Assembly: GCA_964522105.1 (NCBI GenBank)
Contig: CAZFVA010000003.1
Span: forward strand, 1-64,000
Length of the DNA stretch: 64,000 nucleotides
Source: JAGOFO01 sp964522105
GTDB lineage: Bacteria > Myxococcota_A > UBA9042 > DTJE01
Direction of reading: 5' to 3'
Shown: piece after piece, positions 1 through 8,459 of the stretch
How positions within the stretch are numbered: position 1 is the stretch's first letter
Layout: every line of letters starts with the position of its first letter
The notes under the pieces: generated by a model
Seen by the model: only the letters and a program-made list of their open reading frames with translations
Told to the model about the DNA's origin: nothing
The model's database searches: none
Made by a program: the position numbers and the translations under genes

Positions 1-213
1 GTAGTTGCGAAGGGCGGGCATGCCCTGAATCCAAGGGGTGGCCTGTACACGGAAGACAACATCGGCGAGCGTCTGGCCGTGCGCGACCTGCTTGATTCAC
101 TGCGCGGCTCCGGTATTGAAACCGGCGGCCCTGCGCCACTAAGTCCCGCCAACCGACAGGCCTTCGCCAACCAGTTGGACCGCCTGCTGACCCGGGGTTC
201 CATCAAGTCATAG
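1..213 (+). CDS. C-terminal end of an unidentified protein (5' truncated by window)
   Basis: Frame 1 is open from the first base to a TAG at 211-213, giving 70 residues ending in TRGSIKS. The reading looks coding: a Gly-rich start (AKGGHALNPRGGLYTEDN) followed by an amphipathic helical stretch (ERLAVRDLLDSLRGSG) and a last helix (NRQAFANQLDRLLTRG). I do not recognise the family. The start motif faintly recalls the N-terminus of carbamate kinases, but here it lies at a C-terminus, so I do not use it. The next gene has its own promoter at 230-258, so this is probably the last gene of an upstream unit. Confidence 0.55.
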   Translation, partial: VVAKGGHALNPRGGLYTEDNIGERLAVRDLLDSLRGSGIETGGPAPLSPANRQAFANQLDRLLTRGSIKS

Positions 214-229
214 CACAAGCCGACTTCCC

Positions 230-258
230 TTGACTTTAGACCCGACTGCCTTTAGTAT
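230..258 (+). promoter_or_regulatory. sigma70-type promoter for the yceD-rpmF run
   Basis: TTGACT at 230-235, a 17-bp spacer, and TAGTAT at 253-258. Five of six bases match the -35 consensus and the spacer is ideal. It lies in the only intergenic gap upstream of the yceD start at 312, giving a short leader of about 45 nt. Confidence 0.65.
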
Positions 259-311
259 CGGTGGCCCCGTAATTCGGGGAAATGTTCTTTGTTTCGGAGG
301 CCTGCCTGATA

Positions 312-875
312 ATGGCTGGAATTAAACCGAAAACAGGTTGCCTGTTCGTAGACGAGATTCCCGAGAGTGGTCTTGATTACGAATTGCAGCTTCCCGGGGA
401 ATATGTGGCCGGACTGCTTACTCCGCAGTTTTCGGTTTCATCCCAACCTGTTACGGCTAATTTTCACCTTATAGGCGGGGGTGGTAACGTCGTAGTGACG
501 GGCCGTTTGTCCGGTGGACTGCGGGCTGTATGCGGCCGTTGCCTTGTCGAGTTTGACTTCCCTGTAAAGAAGTCTTTCCGGCATGTGTTCGTTGAAGGTG
601 AAGACCCCGCGAAGGACCTGGCCGAGGAAACGCTTGGAAAGGGCGATGACCTTGACTGTACGTTCTTTACCGGGGATGACGTGAACCTGCTTGTGCTTGC
701 GGGCGAGGAGCTGGTTCTTTCACTGCCTTTGAATCCGATCTGCGGATCGAATTGCAAGGGCCTTTGTCCGACGTGTGGCGCCGACCGTAATACTGTCGGT
801 TGTAACTGCGCGACGGCCGAAGCAGATCCTCGCTGGGCGAAGCTCAGGGAACTGAAAATGGACCCGAATCTGTGA
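312..875 (+). CDS. yceD: YceD/DUF177 family protein (23S rRNA accumulation)
   Basis: 187 residues. The family is linked to 23S rRNA accumulation and sits almost universally next to rpmF, as here (rpmF starts 62 bp downstream). Diagnostic features are the CGRCL motif in the middle, and near the C-terminus the segment LPLNPICGSNCKGLCPTCGA followed by a GCNC pair, then the conserved DPRWAKLRELK ending. The Cys pairs suggest a zinc-binding tail. An ATG at 282 is in frame, but I chose 312 because GGAGG at 296-300 sits 11 bp upstream of it and because family members begin close to this point. Role in rRNA/ribosome biogenesis is from family knowledge, not from this sequence. Confidence 0.85.
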   Translation: MAGIKPKTGCLFVDEIPESGLDYELQLPGEYVAGLLTPQFSVSSQPVTANFHLIGGGGNVVVTGRLSGGLRAVCGRCLVEFDFPVKKSFRHVFVEGEDPAKDLAEETLGKGDDLDCTFFTGDDVNLLVLAGEELVLSLPLNPICGSNCKGLCPTCGADRNTVGCNCATAEADPRWAKLRELKMDPNL

Positions 876-937
876 CGCAGGGTCGCCTGTTCACGGTCGG
901 TAAATGATGACTCGTTGAATGTGTGACGGAGGCTTAA

Positions 938-1129
938 ATGGCTGTCCCGAAAAAAAAGAAATCCCGTTCGAAGCGTGATTCGCGTCGCGCGACACATGAC
1001 ATCCTGACCCTGAAATCGCTGTCGACGTGTTCACGTTGTGGCGCGGTCAGAATGCCCCACAGGGCTTGCACCAAATGCGGTTTCTATCGTGATCGCATCG
1101 TGATAGCCCCTGAGCCGACCGGAGCTTAG
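938..1129 (+). CDS. rpmF: Large ribosomal subunit protein bL32
   Basis: 63 residues, full length for bL32. The N-terminus MAVPKKKKSRSKRDSRR is the classic basic leader of the family, followed by a zinc-ribbon with CSRCG and CTKCG Cys pairs, so this is the zinc-binding (C+) paralogue type. GGAGG at 928-932 lies 5 bp before the ATG. It is co-directional with yceD and is followed within 5 bp by rpiB, so all are probably co-transcribed from the promoter at 230-258. The usual partner plsX is not next to it here. Confidence 0.97.
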   Translation: MAVPKKKKSRSKRDSRRATHDILTLKSLSTCSRCGAVRMPHRACTKCGFYRDRIVIAPEPTGA

Positions 1130-1133
1130 GCCG

Positions 1134-1583
1134 ATGAAAATCGGGCTTGGCGCAGATCACGCCGGCTGCGGGCTGAAGGCTCGTATCGCTGAACATCTGT
1201 TCGCCGCCGGACATCAGGTAACAGACTTCGGGACCAATGATCCTGACAAGTCGGTGGATTATCCTGTTTATGCCGGGCTTGTTGGCAATGCAGTTGCCAG
1301 TGGCGCGGTTGAAATCGGAATCTTAATCTGCGGGACCGGGATCGGCATGGCAATCGCCGCCAACAAGGTGCGCGGGGTCAGGGCTGCTGTGGTCCACGAC
1401 ATTGCGACTGCCACTCTGGCAAAAAGTCATAACAACGCAAATGTACTTACGGTCGGGGCCAGGCTGCTTGCGCCTGAGCTGGCGATTGAACTTGTGGACA
1501 CCTTCCTGGGTGCAGAGTTTGAGCAGCGCCACCAGAAGCGGATTGACCTGATTACCGAACTTGAGTGTCGTTGCGGGGGCTGA
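1134..1583 (+). CDS. rpiB: Ribose-5-phosphate isomerase B
   Basis: 149 residues, normal RpiB length. It interconverts ribose 5-phosphate and ribulose 5-phosphate in the non-oxidative pentose phosphate pathway (cytoplasm). The family motifs are all visible: GADHAG at the N-terminus, the catalytic Cys loop ILICGTGIGMAIAANK, and SHNNANVLTVGAR carrying the conserved His/Asn. It starts 5 bp after the rpmF stop and ends 3 bp before nrdR. Ribulose 5-phosphate is a precursor for riboflavin, so its place upstream of ribD/ribE is metabolically coherent, although this may be coincidence. In many bacteria glyA follows rpiB; here it does not. Confidence 0.95.
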   Translation: MKIGLGADHAGCGLKARIAEHLFAAGHQVTDFGTNDPDKSVDYPVYAGLVGNAVASGAVEIGILICGTGIGMAIAANKVRGVRAAVVHDIATATLAKSHNNANVLTVGARLLAPELAIELVDTFLGAEFEQRHQKRIDLITELECRCGG

Positions 1584-1586
1584 CAC

Positions 1587-2063
1587 ATGAAGTGCCCAAT
1601 CTGCGGAAATCCTGACAGCAGGGTCATCGATTCGCGCACGGCCGGAAACGACAACGCGATTCGCCGCAGACGCGAATGTGAAGCGTGCAAGCGCCGATTC
1701 ACCACCTACGAACGCGCAGAAGAATTCACCACTCGGATAATCAAGAAAGACGGGCGTCGCGAAGAGTTCAACCGCAGCAAGTTGCTGGCCGGCCTCTCGA
1801 GGGCCTGTCAGAAGACGCAGGTCTCAAGCGCCGACCTGGAAGATTTTGTTGACGGGCTGCAGGCGAAGATTCAGGACAGGATGCTGGCCGAGGTCGAAAG
1901 CGCCTGGATCGGCGGTCAGGTCATGGATTTTCTGCGTGAGCGTGACCCGGTTGCGTACGTCCGTTTTGCAAGTGTTTACAGACGATTCACTGATTTGACA
2001 GCCTTTGACGAAGAAATTCGGTTATTGTTGCGTTCTAATGTCAAGTCAGGCGAAGCCGAATGA
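1587..2063 (+). CDS. nrdR: Transcriptional repressor NrdR
   Basis: 158 residues. NrdR senses (d)ATP and represses ribonucleotide reductase genes. The N-terminal zinc ribbon is clear (MKCPICGNPDSRVIDSR, then CEACKRRFTTYE), followed by an ATP-cone starting at about residue 49 (IIKKDGRREEFNRSKLLAGL) and ending with the DPVAYVRFASVYRRF motif. Its TGA overlaps the next start: the ribD ATG begins at 2060, four bases before the nrdR end, so translation is probably coupled. nrdR next to ribD is a widely conserved bacterial arrangement. No ribonucleotide reductase gene lies in the window, so its targets are elsewhere. Confidence 0.96.
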   Translation: MKCPICGNPDSRVIDSRTAGNDNAIRRRRECEACKRRFTTYERAEEFTTRIIKKDGRREEFNRSKLLAGLSRACQKTQVSSADLEDFVDGLQAKIQDRMLAEVESAWIGGQVMDFLRERDPVAYVRFASVYRRFTDLTAFDEEIRLLLRSNVKSGEAE

Positions 2064-3181
2064 CTACCACCATATCAGACGATGCCCGTTTTGATCGGGC
2101 CATGATGCATCGTGCGCTTGTGCTGGCGCGGCGTGGCCAGGGTCTGGTCAGTCCCAATCCGATGGTCGGGGCCGTTCTTGTGCGCGGCGGTGTGATTGTC
2201 GCCACTGGCTATCATCATAGACACGGTGCGCCCCACGCCGAAATCGAAGCGCTTTCAAAGATTGGATTCAAAGCTGAAGACTGCACCCTGTATGTAAACC
2301 TTGAGCCGTGCTGCCACCACGGACTGACGCCGCCGTGCGCCGGGACTGTGGTGTCTTCCGGTGTCAAACGGGTTGTCATCGGGATGGTTGACCCGAATCC
2401 GCTGGTAAGCGGGCGTGGCGTCGAGACGCTTCGCGCCGGTGGCCTGGATGTGACTGTCGGTGTGCTGGCCGAGGAATCGGCCGAACTGAACCGCGCATTC
2501 ATCAAGTGGATTACGACCGGGCGGCCCTGGGTCACGCTGAAGATGGCGGCGACTCTGGACGGGCGGATTGCGGACAGGTCGGGCTCTTCGCGCTGGATTA
2601 CCGGACCGGCGGCAAGAAAGGACGTCCACAGGATGCGGGCCGCGTGCGACTGCGTGATGATTGGCGGTAACACTGCGCAGGAAGACGATCCGCTGCTGCT
2701 GCCGGTGATGTTCCGGGCAAGCAAGACGCCGATTCGGGCCGTTGTAACTGGGTCGGCGGCGTTGTCGATCGATTCCCGTCTGGTCGCGTCGGCTGGCAGT
2801 GGGAAGATTATTATGGTGACGTCACAGGACGCGCCGCGTGATCATCTTGAAGACCTTCGTCGCGCTTCTGTTGAAATACTGTCTGTTGAAATGGTCGAAG
2901 GCAGGCTGAATCTGGAAGCGATGCTTGATGAACTTGGCGCCAGACGTGTCACTTCGGTGCTGTGCGAGGGCGGGCAGACGCTTGCCGCATCGCTGCTGAA
3001 GGGTGGGCTTGTTGACCGGGTTGTTTTGTATTATTCGCCGATGTTGCTGGCCGATCCGGCTGCGCCGGGATGGTCGGGCGACCTCGGTTTCAGGAATCTG
3101 GCTGAAGCTGTGCGGTTCCGTCTGCTTTCCACGCGCCGCATTGAAACTGACGTCCGCCTGGACCTCGAACCGGTCAGATAG
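2060..3181 (+). CDS. ribD: Bifunctional riboflavin deaminase/reductase RibD
   Basis: 373 residues, full length for the two-domain enzyme. The N-terminal deaminase domain shows the zinc motif: APHAEIEAL (His/Glu) and PCCHHGLTPPC (two Cys ligands). The C-terminal reductase domain begins at about residue 155 (RPWVTLKMAATLDGRIAD) and contains SRWITG and the LCEGGQTLAASLL nucleotide-binding loop. It carries out the second and third steps of riboflavin synthesis, deaminating the pyrimidine and reducing the ribose. It overlaps nrdR by 4 bp. ribE follows after 118 bp with its own candidate promoter. No FMN riboswitch is visible upstream. Confidence 0.96.
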   Translation: MTTTISDDARFDRAMMHRALVLARRGQGLVSPNPMVGAVLVRGGVIVATGYHHRHGAPHAEIEALSKIGFKAEDCTLYVNLEPCCHHGLTPPCAGTVVSSGVKRVVIGMVDPNPLVSGRGVETLRAGGLDVTVGVLAEESAELNRAFIKWITTGRPWVTLKMAATLDGRIADRSGSSRWITGPAARKDVHRMRAACDCVMIGGNTAQEDDPLLLPVMFRASKTPIRAVVTGSAALSIDSRLVASAGSGKIIMVTSQDAPRDHLEDLRRASVEILSVEMVEGRLNLEAMLDELGARRVTSVLCEGGQTLAASLLKGGLVDRVVLYYSPMLLADPAAPGWSGDLGFRNLAEAVRFRLLSTRRIETDVRLDLEPVR

Positions 3182-3263
3182 CCACTGAATTTCCACACAC
3201 TTCAGATAACTTTCCAGCTTCGGGTCGCGCGCTTTCAGCATCCGGTGCTTTCTGCGTCCATCC

Positions 3264-3272
3264 TGATATAAT
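3264..3272 (+). promoter_or_regulatory. extended -10 promoter candidate for ribE
   Basis: TGATATAAT at 3264-3272: a perfect TATAAT with the TGn extension, 27 bp before the ribE ATG. No good -35 hexamer is found 16-18 bp upstream, which fits an extended -10 promoter. This may let ribE be expressed apart from ribD. Confidence 0.45.
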
Positions 3273-3299
3273 CGCGTTGTTCTTAATCCCGGGGCGTCC

Positions 3300-3932
3300 A
3301 TGTTTACAGGCATTATTGAAGCACTTGGAACTGTGGCCGACATGCGCCCGCGTGGCGGCGGCCTGGAATTGAAGATTAATGCCGTCCTGCCGGGTGGACC
3401 GCTGCAGGAAGGCGAAAGCATTGCAGTTTCCGGCCCATGCCTGACCGTTGAAAAGGTCCTGGCCGACGGTTTCGTTGTGTTTGCGTCCCCTGAAACGACG
3501 AAACGTACGACGATTTCGGGCATCAGGCGCGGTGGCGCGGTCAATCTTGAAAGGGCGGTAGCTGTTGGCGGTCGCCTTGGTGGTCACATAGTTTCCGGTC
3601 ACATTGACGGCGTCGGAAAGTTGATTGATTCGGTGTCGCGCGGCGATGCGACCGAATTGCGCTTTGAGGCCCCCGCCGAAGTGGCGCGCTTTCTGGTTTC
3701 CAAAGGTTCGGTGGCGATTGACGGCATTTCCCTGACGCTGAACGACGTCAGTCACGGCACATTTTCTGTAATGATTATCCCGCACACTCTTTCAAAGACG
3801 ACGATGTCAGGCATCCGGCCCGGCACCCCGGTAAATCTTGAAGTCGATGTGCTTGCCCGCTACGTCCACGCCTTCACAAATCCTGCCTCCGGCGGCGTCA
3901 CTGCAGAACTGCTCAACTCGATGGGGTGGTAG
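3300..3932 (+). CDS. ribE: Riboflavin synthase, alpha (trimeric) type
   Basis: 210 residues, normal length. It dismutates two 6,7-dimethyl-8-ribityllumazine molecules to riboflavin. The opening MFTGIIEALGTV is diagnostic, and the two homologous lumazine-binding halves are visible (LTVEKV near residue 50 and GISLTLNDV near residue 145; GGHIVSGHIDGVG is the inter-domain signature). It ends 7 bp before the stop of the convergent lipoprotein gene at 3940. The ribB/ribA and ribH genes that would complete the pathway are not in the window. Confidence 0.96.
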   Translation: MFTGIIEALGTVADMRPRGGGLELKINAVLPGGPLQEGESIAVSGPCLTVEKVLADGFVVFASPETTKRTTISGIRRGGAVNLERAVAVGGRLGGHIVSGHIDGVGKLIDSVSRGDATELRFEAPAEVARFLVSKGSVAIDGISLTLNDVSHGTFSVMIIPHTLSKTTMSGIRPGTPVNLEVDVLARYVHAFTNPASGGVTAELLNSMGW

Positions 3933-3939
3933 TGCCAGT

Positions 3940-4905
3940 CTAGAATTCAGGGCAGAACGGGGCGGTGAATGTGCCGCTGATGTGACCTTTTACCGAAGGC
4001 GCCCATTTCAGAACTTCGGGCGCGTTTTTGTGGACTTTGCTGATGGTCATCGGGTCCATGCCGGGCAGGTTGATGTCGACCGATCCTGAAATCGTCTTTT
4101 TATCTGGTGAAATTGTGGCGTCGGCTTTCAGCACTTCTATCTGTTCTTTGTCGTAGTGATGGCTCCAGCCTGTTTTCGGATCTACCGGCGCGGCCTTTAT
4201 CACTTCGGCTGTGGTGAAAGTGTTCCGGGGCGTGGAGTAGTCGAATTCAATCATGCCCTTCTTAGGTTTCAGCCGGTAGTTTTCGCAGGTCAGTTCATCA
4301 GTTTCATGGAAGAAGAGCATCAGGCGGGGGCCGGCCATGAAGGCGATAGCCGTTCCGGCAGAAGTATCCCAACTTGACGATTTGTCAGGATATTCCATGC
4401 TGATTTTGATGTCAGACGAACCTTTCTTTGAAGAAATATTGGCCAGTGGGTTGGGGGGGCACATTTTGGCTGTGAAATGGCCGATCATGCCCCCGACGTT
4501 GCCGCTTTTGCTGACATCCATGCTGAAATCGACCTTGCCCGTTACAGTTGCGTCGCTGGTATTGAGTTCGGTCACTGGCGGTGTGCGGTCGTTTATCATG
4601 CCTGCCCATGATCCTTTTCCGGGGAGCCCGAACTTGGCCCCGAACGGACCTTTAGCAACTTTAGGTATGTACAGTTCACCAATGCTGCTCTGGTCATAAA
4701 CCTTTGAACAGTCGACAGCTTCGTCCTTAAACAGATAAATCTTGGTGTCGGTTTTTTGTGACACAGCAAGGGCGTGTGCTGCGGTCAATTTGAAATCAAT
4801 ATCGATCTGGGATGAATTGAACCAGATTTTGACTTTGGTTGGTTCGGTGCTGCAGGCTGTAACGAGTATTGAGGCCAGCAGGCCGATGTAGATGGTTTTT
4901 TTCAC
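3940..4905 (-). CDS. Hypothetical lipoprotein coupled to an FAH-family gene
   Basis: 321 residues with a type II signal peptide: MKKTIYIGLLASILVTAC, lipobox LVTAC, Cys at 18. The mature part is mixed beta-rich sequence with several Cys (VDCSKVYD, KMCPPNP, LTCENYRL, PFCPEF) that could pair outside the cytoplasm. I recognise no domain. The start is GTG (4905-4903), not ATG, and overlaps the TGA of the upstream gene as GTGA; a GGAGAC Shine-Dalgarno lies about 11 bp upstream inside that gene. This coupling to a soluble hydrolase gene is unusual. It converges with ribE, with only 7 bp between the stop codons. Confidence 0.75.
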   Translation of the reverse strand: MKKTIYIGLLASILVTACSTEPTKVKIWFNSSQIDIDFKLTAAHALAVSQKTDTKIYLFKDEAVDCSKVYDQSSIGELYIPKVAKGPFGAKFGLPGKGSWAGMINDRTPPVTELNTSDATVTGKVDFSMDVSKSGNVGGMIGHFTAKMCPPNPLANISSKKGSSDIKISMEYPDKSSSWDTSAGTAIAFMAGPRLMLFFHETDELTCENYRLKPKKGMIEFDYSTPRNTFTTAEVIKAAPVDPKTGWSHHYDKEQIEVLKADATISPDKKTISGSVDINLPGMDPMTISKVHKNAPEVLKWAPSVKGHISGTFTAPFCPEF

Positions 4906-5810
4906 TGTAATACTGTCTCCACAAATCGATTTGTTAAAGTGCCGAGCCTTTCAATAGTGATGTTGACTGTGTCGCCTTTTGATAGAAATCGGGGCGGCTT
5001 CATGTACAGGCCGACGCCGGCAGGGGTGCCTGTCGAGATGATGTCGCCAGGTTGCAGGGTGATGGCCTGGCTGATGCGGCTGATACATTCGGCAACGCCA
5101 AAAATCATGTCTGACGTTGGGCAGTTCTGACGGATTTCGCCGTTTACCGTGGTTATTATGCGCAGGTCGTCGGGGTCGCTGATTTCGTCTGCTGTCGTAA
5201 CAAATGGCCCGATCGGGCAGAACGTGTCGAGCCCCTTGGCCCTTGTCCACTGATGATCAGACTTCTGAAGATCCCTGGCCGTTACATCGTTTACGATCGT
5301 GTATCCAAAAACGTGGTCAAGAGCGCGTGCCGGATCAATCGCCTTCGTTTCCCGCCCAATGACGACGCCAAGCTCACCTTCGTAATCAATCTGGGTACTT
5401 ATGGGCCATAGAGTGACTGTCGAATTGTGGCCGGTCATTGAAGAAACAAGTTTCGCGAAAAATCTTGGTTCTGTCGGTGGTTGAATATTCTGTTCAAGGC
5501 AGTGGGACATGTAATTCAATCCGACCGCGATTATCTGTCTGCCATCGTGGACAGGTGGTGCCCAGATAATGTCGTCTGATCCCACCGTGAATCTGTTGTC
5601 ACCATCGGCTGCGGCCTTCTGCGCAAAGGCGATGGCCTTCAACACGGTTTCATCACGCAGTGAAATCGCATTGATAAGTGCGACCCCGACAGGAAATCTG
5701 CCCGCGTTCGGCATGACCACAGCAGCTACCGCCTGCAGATTAATCAACAGGCCGTTTACTGAAATGACCGGTACGATTTCATTTCCAGATCTGATGGCTC
5801 CAAGCTTCAT
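4902..5810 (-). CDS. Fumarylacetoacetate hydrolase (FAH) family protein
   Basis: 302 residues. The C-terminal two thirds is a clear FAH fold: RFFAKLVSSMTGHNSTVTL, then IDYEGELGVVIGRE (metal-binding Glu residues), GYTIVNDVTARDLQ, KGLDTFCPIGP and the closing ISTGTPAGVGL motif. Relatives include ureidoglycolate lyase, 2-hydroxyhepta-2,4-diene-1,7-dioate isomerase and acylpyruvate hydrolases; the substrate cannot be told from sequence. An in-frame ATG exists at 5849 but has no ribosome site; the ATG at 5810 follows a GGAGGGAG about 15 bp upstream and starts the typical MKLGAIR N-terminus. The downstream lipoprotein start overlaps its stop codon. Confidence 0.88.
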   Translation of the reverse strand: MKLGAIRSGNEIVPVISVNGLLINLQAVAAVVMPNAGRFPVGVALINAISLRDETVLKAIAFAQKAAADGDNRFTVGSDDIIWAPPVHDGRQIIAVGLNYMSHCLEQNIQPPTEPRFFAKLVSSMTGHNSTVTLWPISTQIDYEGELGVVIGRETKAIDPARALDHVFGYTIVNDVTARDLQKSDHQWTRAKGLDTFCPIGPFVTTADEISDPDDLRIITTVNGEIRQNCPTSDMIFGVAECISRISQAITLQPGDIISTGTPAGVGLYMKPPRFLSKGDTVNITIERLGTLTNRFVETVLQ

Positions 5811-5926
5811 GGCGTAATTCTGGCTCCCTCCGGCCGGTCGGCCGAACATCGCGGCAATGTGGATAATCTTAGCATCAAGTGGTCATGTTGAAATATAGTC
5901 ACGGTTGGAATGAGGTTTTTGTAAGC

Positions 5927-6625
5927 ATGAAGATTACCGAAACATTTTTGTCAGTGCAGGGGGAAGGCCCGCGAACCGGGATGCCCTGCTTTTTTATCAG
6001 GACTGCCGGTTGCAACCTTGATTGTCAGTGGTGCGACACGTCGTATGCCCATGGTGCTGCCGGACAGGACATGTCGGTCGCTGAAATCATGGATGCGTAT
6101 GCCCGGGCGTGTACTTTGCCACAAGTTCCAGGTCGTGACCCATTGACGGCGCCGTTACTTGTCTGCGTGACTGGCGGCGAGCCGATGCTGCAGCCGGAAA
6201 TGCCTTCCCTGCTGACTGTCCTGATTGCTGCAGGGGCTGCAGTTGATCTGATGACGAACGGTACAATCGACCTGTCAAAAGTACCGGCCGAAGTCAGGGT
6301 TATCATGGATGTGAAGGTCGCGCTTCTGCGCGGTTCGTCATCTGGTGACGCTTCAACCCGATCGGTGGTAGACAACGCGATACGGGGTCTCGGTTCGTAC
6401 GATGCCGTGAAGTTCGTTGTACAGAACGTCGAAGACTTCAAACTGGCGGCAGCCTGGGCCGTTGAAAATGACCTTTTTACCCGTGTTTCTGATGTTTTTG
6501 TTGCCCCGGCCTGGGGGGACGTTGACCCGGCCACTGTGGCTGACTGGATTCTAGGTCTGGAGCCGCGCTTTCGCCTGGGGCTTCAGCTCCACAAGTACAT
6601 ATGGGGTTCCGACACCAGAAAGTGA
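5927..6625 (+). CDS. queE: 7-carboxy-7-deazaguanine synthase QueE
   Basis: 232 residues. Radical SAM enzyme of queuosine/7-deazaguanine synthesis. The sequence opens ITETFLSVQGEGPRTGMP, typical for QueE, followed by the CxxxCxxC cluster motif as CNLDCQWC, then VCVTGGEPMLQP (the GGEP motif). The N-terminal extension of the longest frame (from 5879) is rejected because GAGG at 5912-5915 precedes the ATG at 5927 and family members start here. queC, queD and queF are not in the window. Promoter not clear; the 117-bp divergent gap to the FAH gene must carry it. Confidence 0.93.
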   Translation: MKITETFLSVQGEGPRTGMPCFFIRTAGCNLDCQWCDTSYAHGAAGQDMSVAEIMDAYARACTLPQVPGRDPLTAPLLVCVTGGEPMLQPEMPSLLTVLIAAGAAVDLMTNGTIDLSKVPAEVRVIMDVKVALLRGSSSGDASTRSVVDNAIRGLGSYDAVKFVVQNVEDFKLAAAWAVENDLFTRVSDVFVAPAWGDVDPATVADWILGLEPRFRLGLQLHKYIWGSDTRK

Positions 6626-6665
6626 TCTGAAATAGTCTGTCATTACAAGCCGTTATAAGACACGT

Positions 6666-6695
6666 TTGACTTTATTACCAAGCCGCGCTTATTAT
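6666..6695 (+). promoter_or_regulatory. sigma70-type promoter for pyrG
   Basis: TTGACT at 6666-6671, an 18-bp spacer and TATTAT at 6690-6695, about 60 bp upstream of the pyrG ATG. Both hexamers match five of six consensus positions. No CTP-sensing attenuator hairpin is obvious in the short leader, though a run of T residues lies at about 6726-6735. Confidence 0.6.
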
Positions 6696-6756
6696 GTGTT
6701 GGCCAAGTCGGAATGCTGGGCCCGGTTTTTTTTTTCCAAGATTTGTTGGAGGAACC

Positions 6757-8424
6757 ATGGCCCCACGCGCTCGTCACACTAAATTTATATTCGTAACTGG
6801 TGGAGTTGTTTCGTCAATCGGGAAAGGGATCACTGCAGCTTCGACAGCGGCCATTCTTGAGTCCAGAGGCCTGAAGGTGTCCCTTCTGAAGATGGATCCC
6901 TACCTGAACGTTGATCCGGGAACAATGAATCCGTTCCAGCACGGCGAAGTCTTTGTGACCGATGACGGCGCCGAAACTGATCTTGATCTTGGCCATTATG
7001 AAAGATTTACGTCTTTGACGATGCGCCGTGGCAACAACGTCACCAGCGGCCAGATCTATGAAACGGTCATTAACAGGGAACGTCGCGGCGACTATCTTGG
7101 CGGCACCGTTCAGGTGATTCCCCATATTACTGACGAGGTCAAGACCAGGATTCTGAAGGCCGCCGAGGGCGTGGACGTCTGTATCGTCGAGGTCGGCGGC
7201 ACTGTCGGTGATATTGAAGGCCTGCCATTCCTGGAAGCAATCAGACAGATGCGGCTTCAGTACGGCACGGATAACACCGTTTTTATTCATGTTACATATA
7301 TTCCGTTTATTCGGACTGCTGACGAACTGAAGACCAAACCGACTCAGCACAGCGTCAACAAGATGCGTGAAATCGGTATTCAGCCCGACATCATCGTGTG
7401 CCGTTCGGAAAAGCCGATGCCGCCTGAAGTTAAGCGCAAGATTTCGCTGTTTTGCAGTGTGCCCCTGGAAAATGTCATCGCTGCGGTTGACGCGCAGTCA
7501 GTTTACGAGTTGCCGATTGCTTTGAAAGAAGAGGGTATCGATCAGAGGATTTGTGATCAGCTCGGGATCTGGGCGCGTGAGGCGCGTCTGACAGATTGGA
7601 AGCGGATTGTGGACGGGGTCCGGATTAATGATCCTGAAATAATTATTCATGTTGTCGGCAAGTATGTTGATCTGAAAGAGTCGTACAAAAGCCTCAGCGA
7701 AGCATTGCTGCACGGTGGAATCGCTAACAAGTGCAAGGTCAGGCTTCATTTTGTCGAGGCGGAAGACCTCGAGGGTGACGTCGATTATGCCGCCGTGCTG
7801 TATGGCGCCGATGGCATTCTGGTCCCTGGCGGGTTCGGCTCCCGGGGCACGGAAGGCAAGATAAGGGCTATTGAATTTGCCCGTACGAACAACGTGCCTT
7901 TCCTTGGAATTTGTTTTGGCCTGCAACTGGCAACAGTCGAGTTTGCCCGTAACGTCTGCGGAATGAAGGATGCCAATTCCACCGAGTTGAGTCCCGACAC
8001 GAAGCACCCGGTCGTTGACCTGCTTCCCGAGCAGCGGAAAGTGTCGGAAAAGGGCGCCACGATGCGACTTGGCGCGTATCCGTGCGAGCTTGTTCCCGAC
8101 AGTCTTGCGGCCCGGCTTTATGGCACCTGCGAGATTTCAGAGCGCCATCGCCATCGGTATGAAGTGAACAATAAGTTCGTCGCCAAGCTCCTTAACGGCG
8201 GGCTGAAAGTGTCCGGGCTTTATACCGGCGAAAGGTCGGAACAAGCGCTGCCGATGCCCGATGGCAGACGTGGCCTTGTTGAAGTCATTGAACTTGAAAA
8301 CCATCCTTTCTTTATTGCCAGCCAGTTTCATCCTGAATACAAGTCCAGGCCGAAGACCCCGCATCCGATCTTCAAAGGTTTCATTGAAGGCGCAAAGAAG
8401 TACCATCTTTCGAAGAAAAGCTGA
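6757..8424 (+). CDS. pyrG: CTP synthase
   Basis: 555 residues, full length. Converts UTP, ATP and glutamine to CTP. The N-terminal synthetase domain opens with KFIFVTGGVVSSIGKGI (P-loop) and has the invariant EVGGTVGDIEGLPFLEA. The C-terminal class I glutamine amidotransferase domain shows GGFGSRG, the nucleophile elbow FLGICFGLQLA and the FHPEYKSRP His-Glu pair. The longest frame starts at 6694, but the ATG at 6757 has GGAGG 4 bp upstream and begins the true N-terminus. A lipoprotein gene follows after 35 bp on the same strand. Confidence 0.98.
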   Translation: MAPRARHTKFIFVTGGVVSSIGKGITAASTAAILESRGLKVSLLKMDPYLNVDPGTMNPFQHGEVFVTDDGAETDLDLGHYERFTSLTMRRGNNVTSGQIYETVINRERRGDYLGGTVQVIPHITDEVKTRILKAAEGVDVCIVEVGGTVGDIEGLPFLEAIRQMRLQYGTDNTVFIHVTYIPFIRTADELKTKPTQHSVNKMREIGIQPDIIVCRSEKPMPPEVKRKISLFCSVPLENVIAAVDAQSVYELPIALKEEGIDQRICDQLGIWAREARLTDWKRIVDGVRINDPEIIIHVVGKYVDLKESYKSLSEALLHGGIANKCKVRLHFVEAEDLEGDVDYAAVLYGADGILVPGGFGSRGTEGKIRAIEFARTNNVPFLGICFGLQLATVEFARNVCGMKDANSTELSPDTKHPVVDLLPEQRKVSEKGATMRLGAYPCELVPDSLAARLYGTCEISERHRHRYEVNNKFVAKLLNGGLKVSGLYTGERSEQALPMPDGRRGLVEVIELENHPFFIASQFHPEYKSRPKTPHPIFKGFIEGAKKYHLSKKS

Positions 8425-8459
8425 TCTTTTCAGTCACCTCACCAATTCATGGAGGTCCG

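Noticed and set aside
1..213. Carbamate kinase
   Set aside because: Only a faint likeness of the first residues to the N-terminus of that enzyme, but here the stretch is the C-terminus of a protein.
5858..5866. Perfect DnaA box (TGTGGATAA) between FAH and queE
   Set aside because: A single 9-mer is expected by chance about once in two windows of this size on both strands; no second box and no AT-rich cluster nearby.
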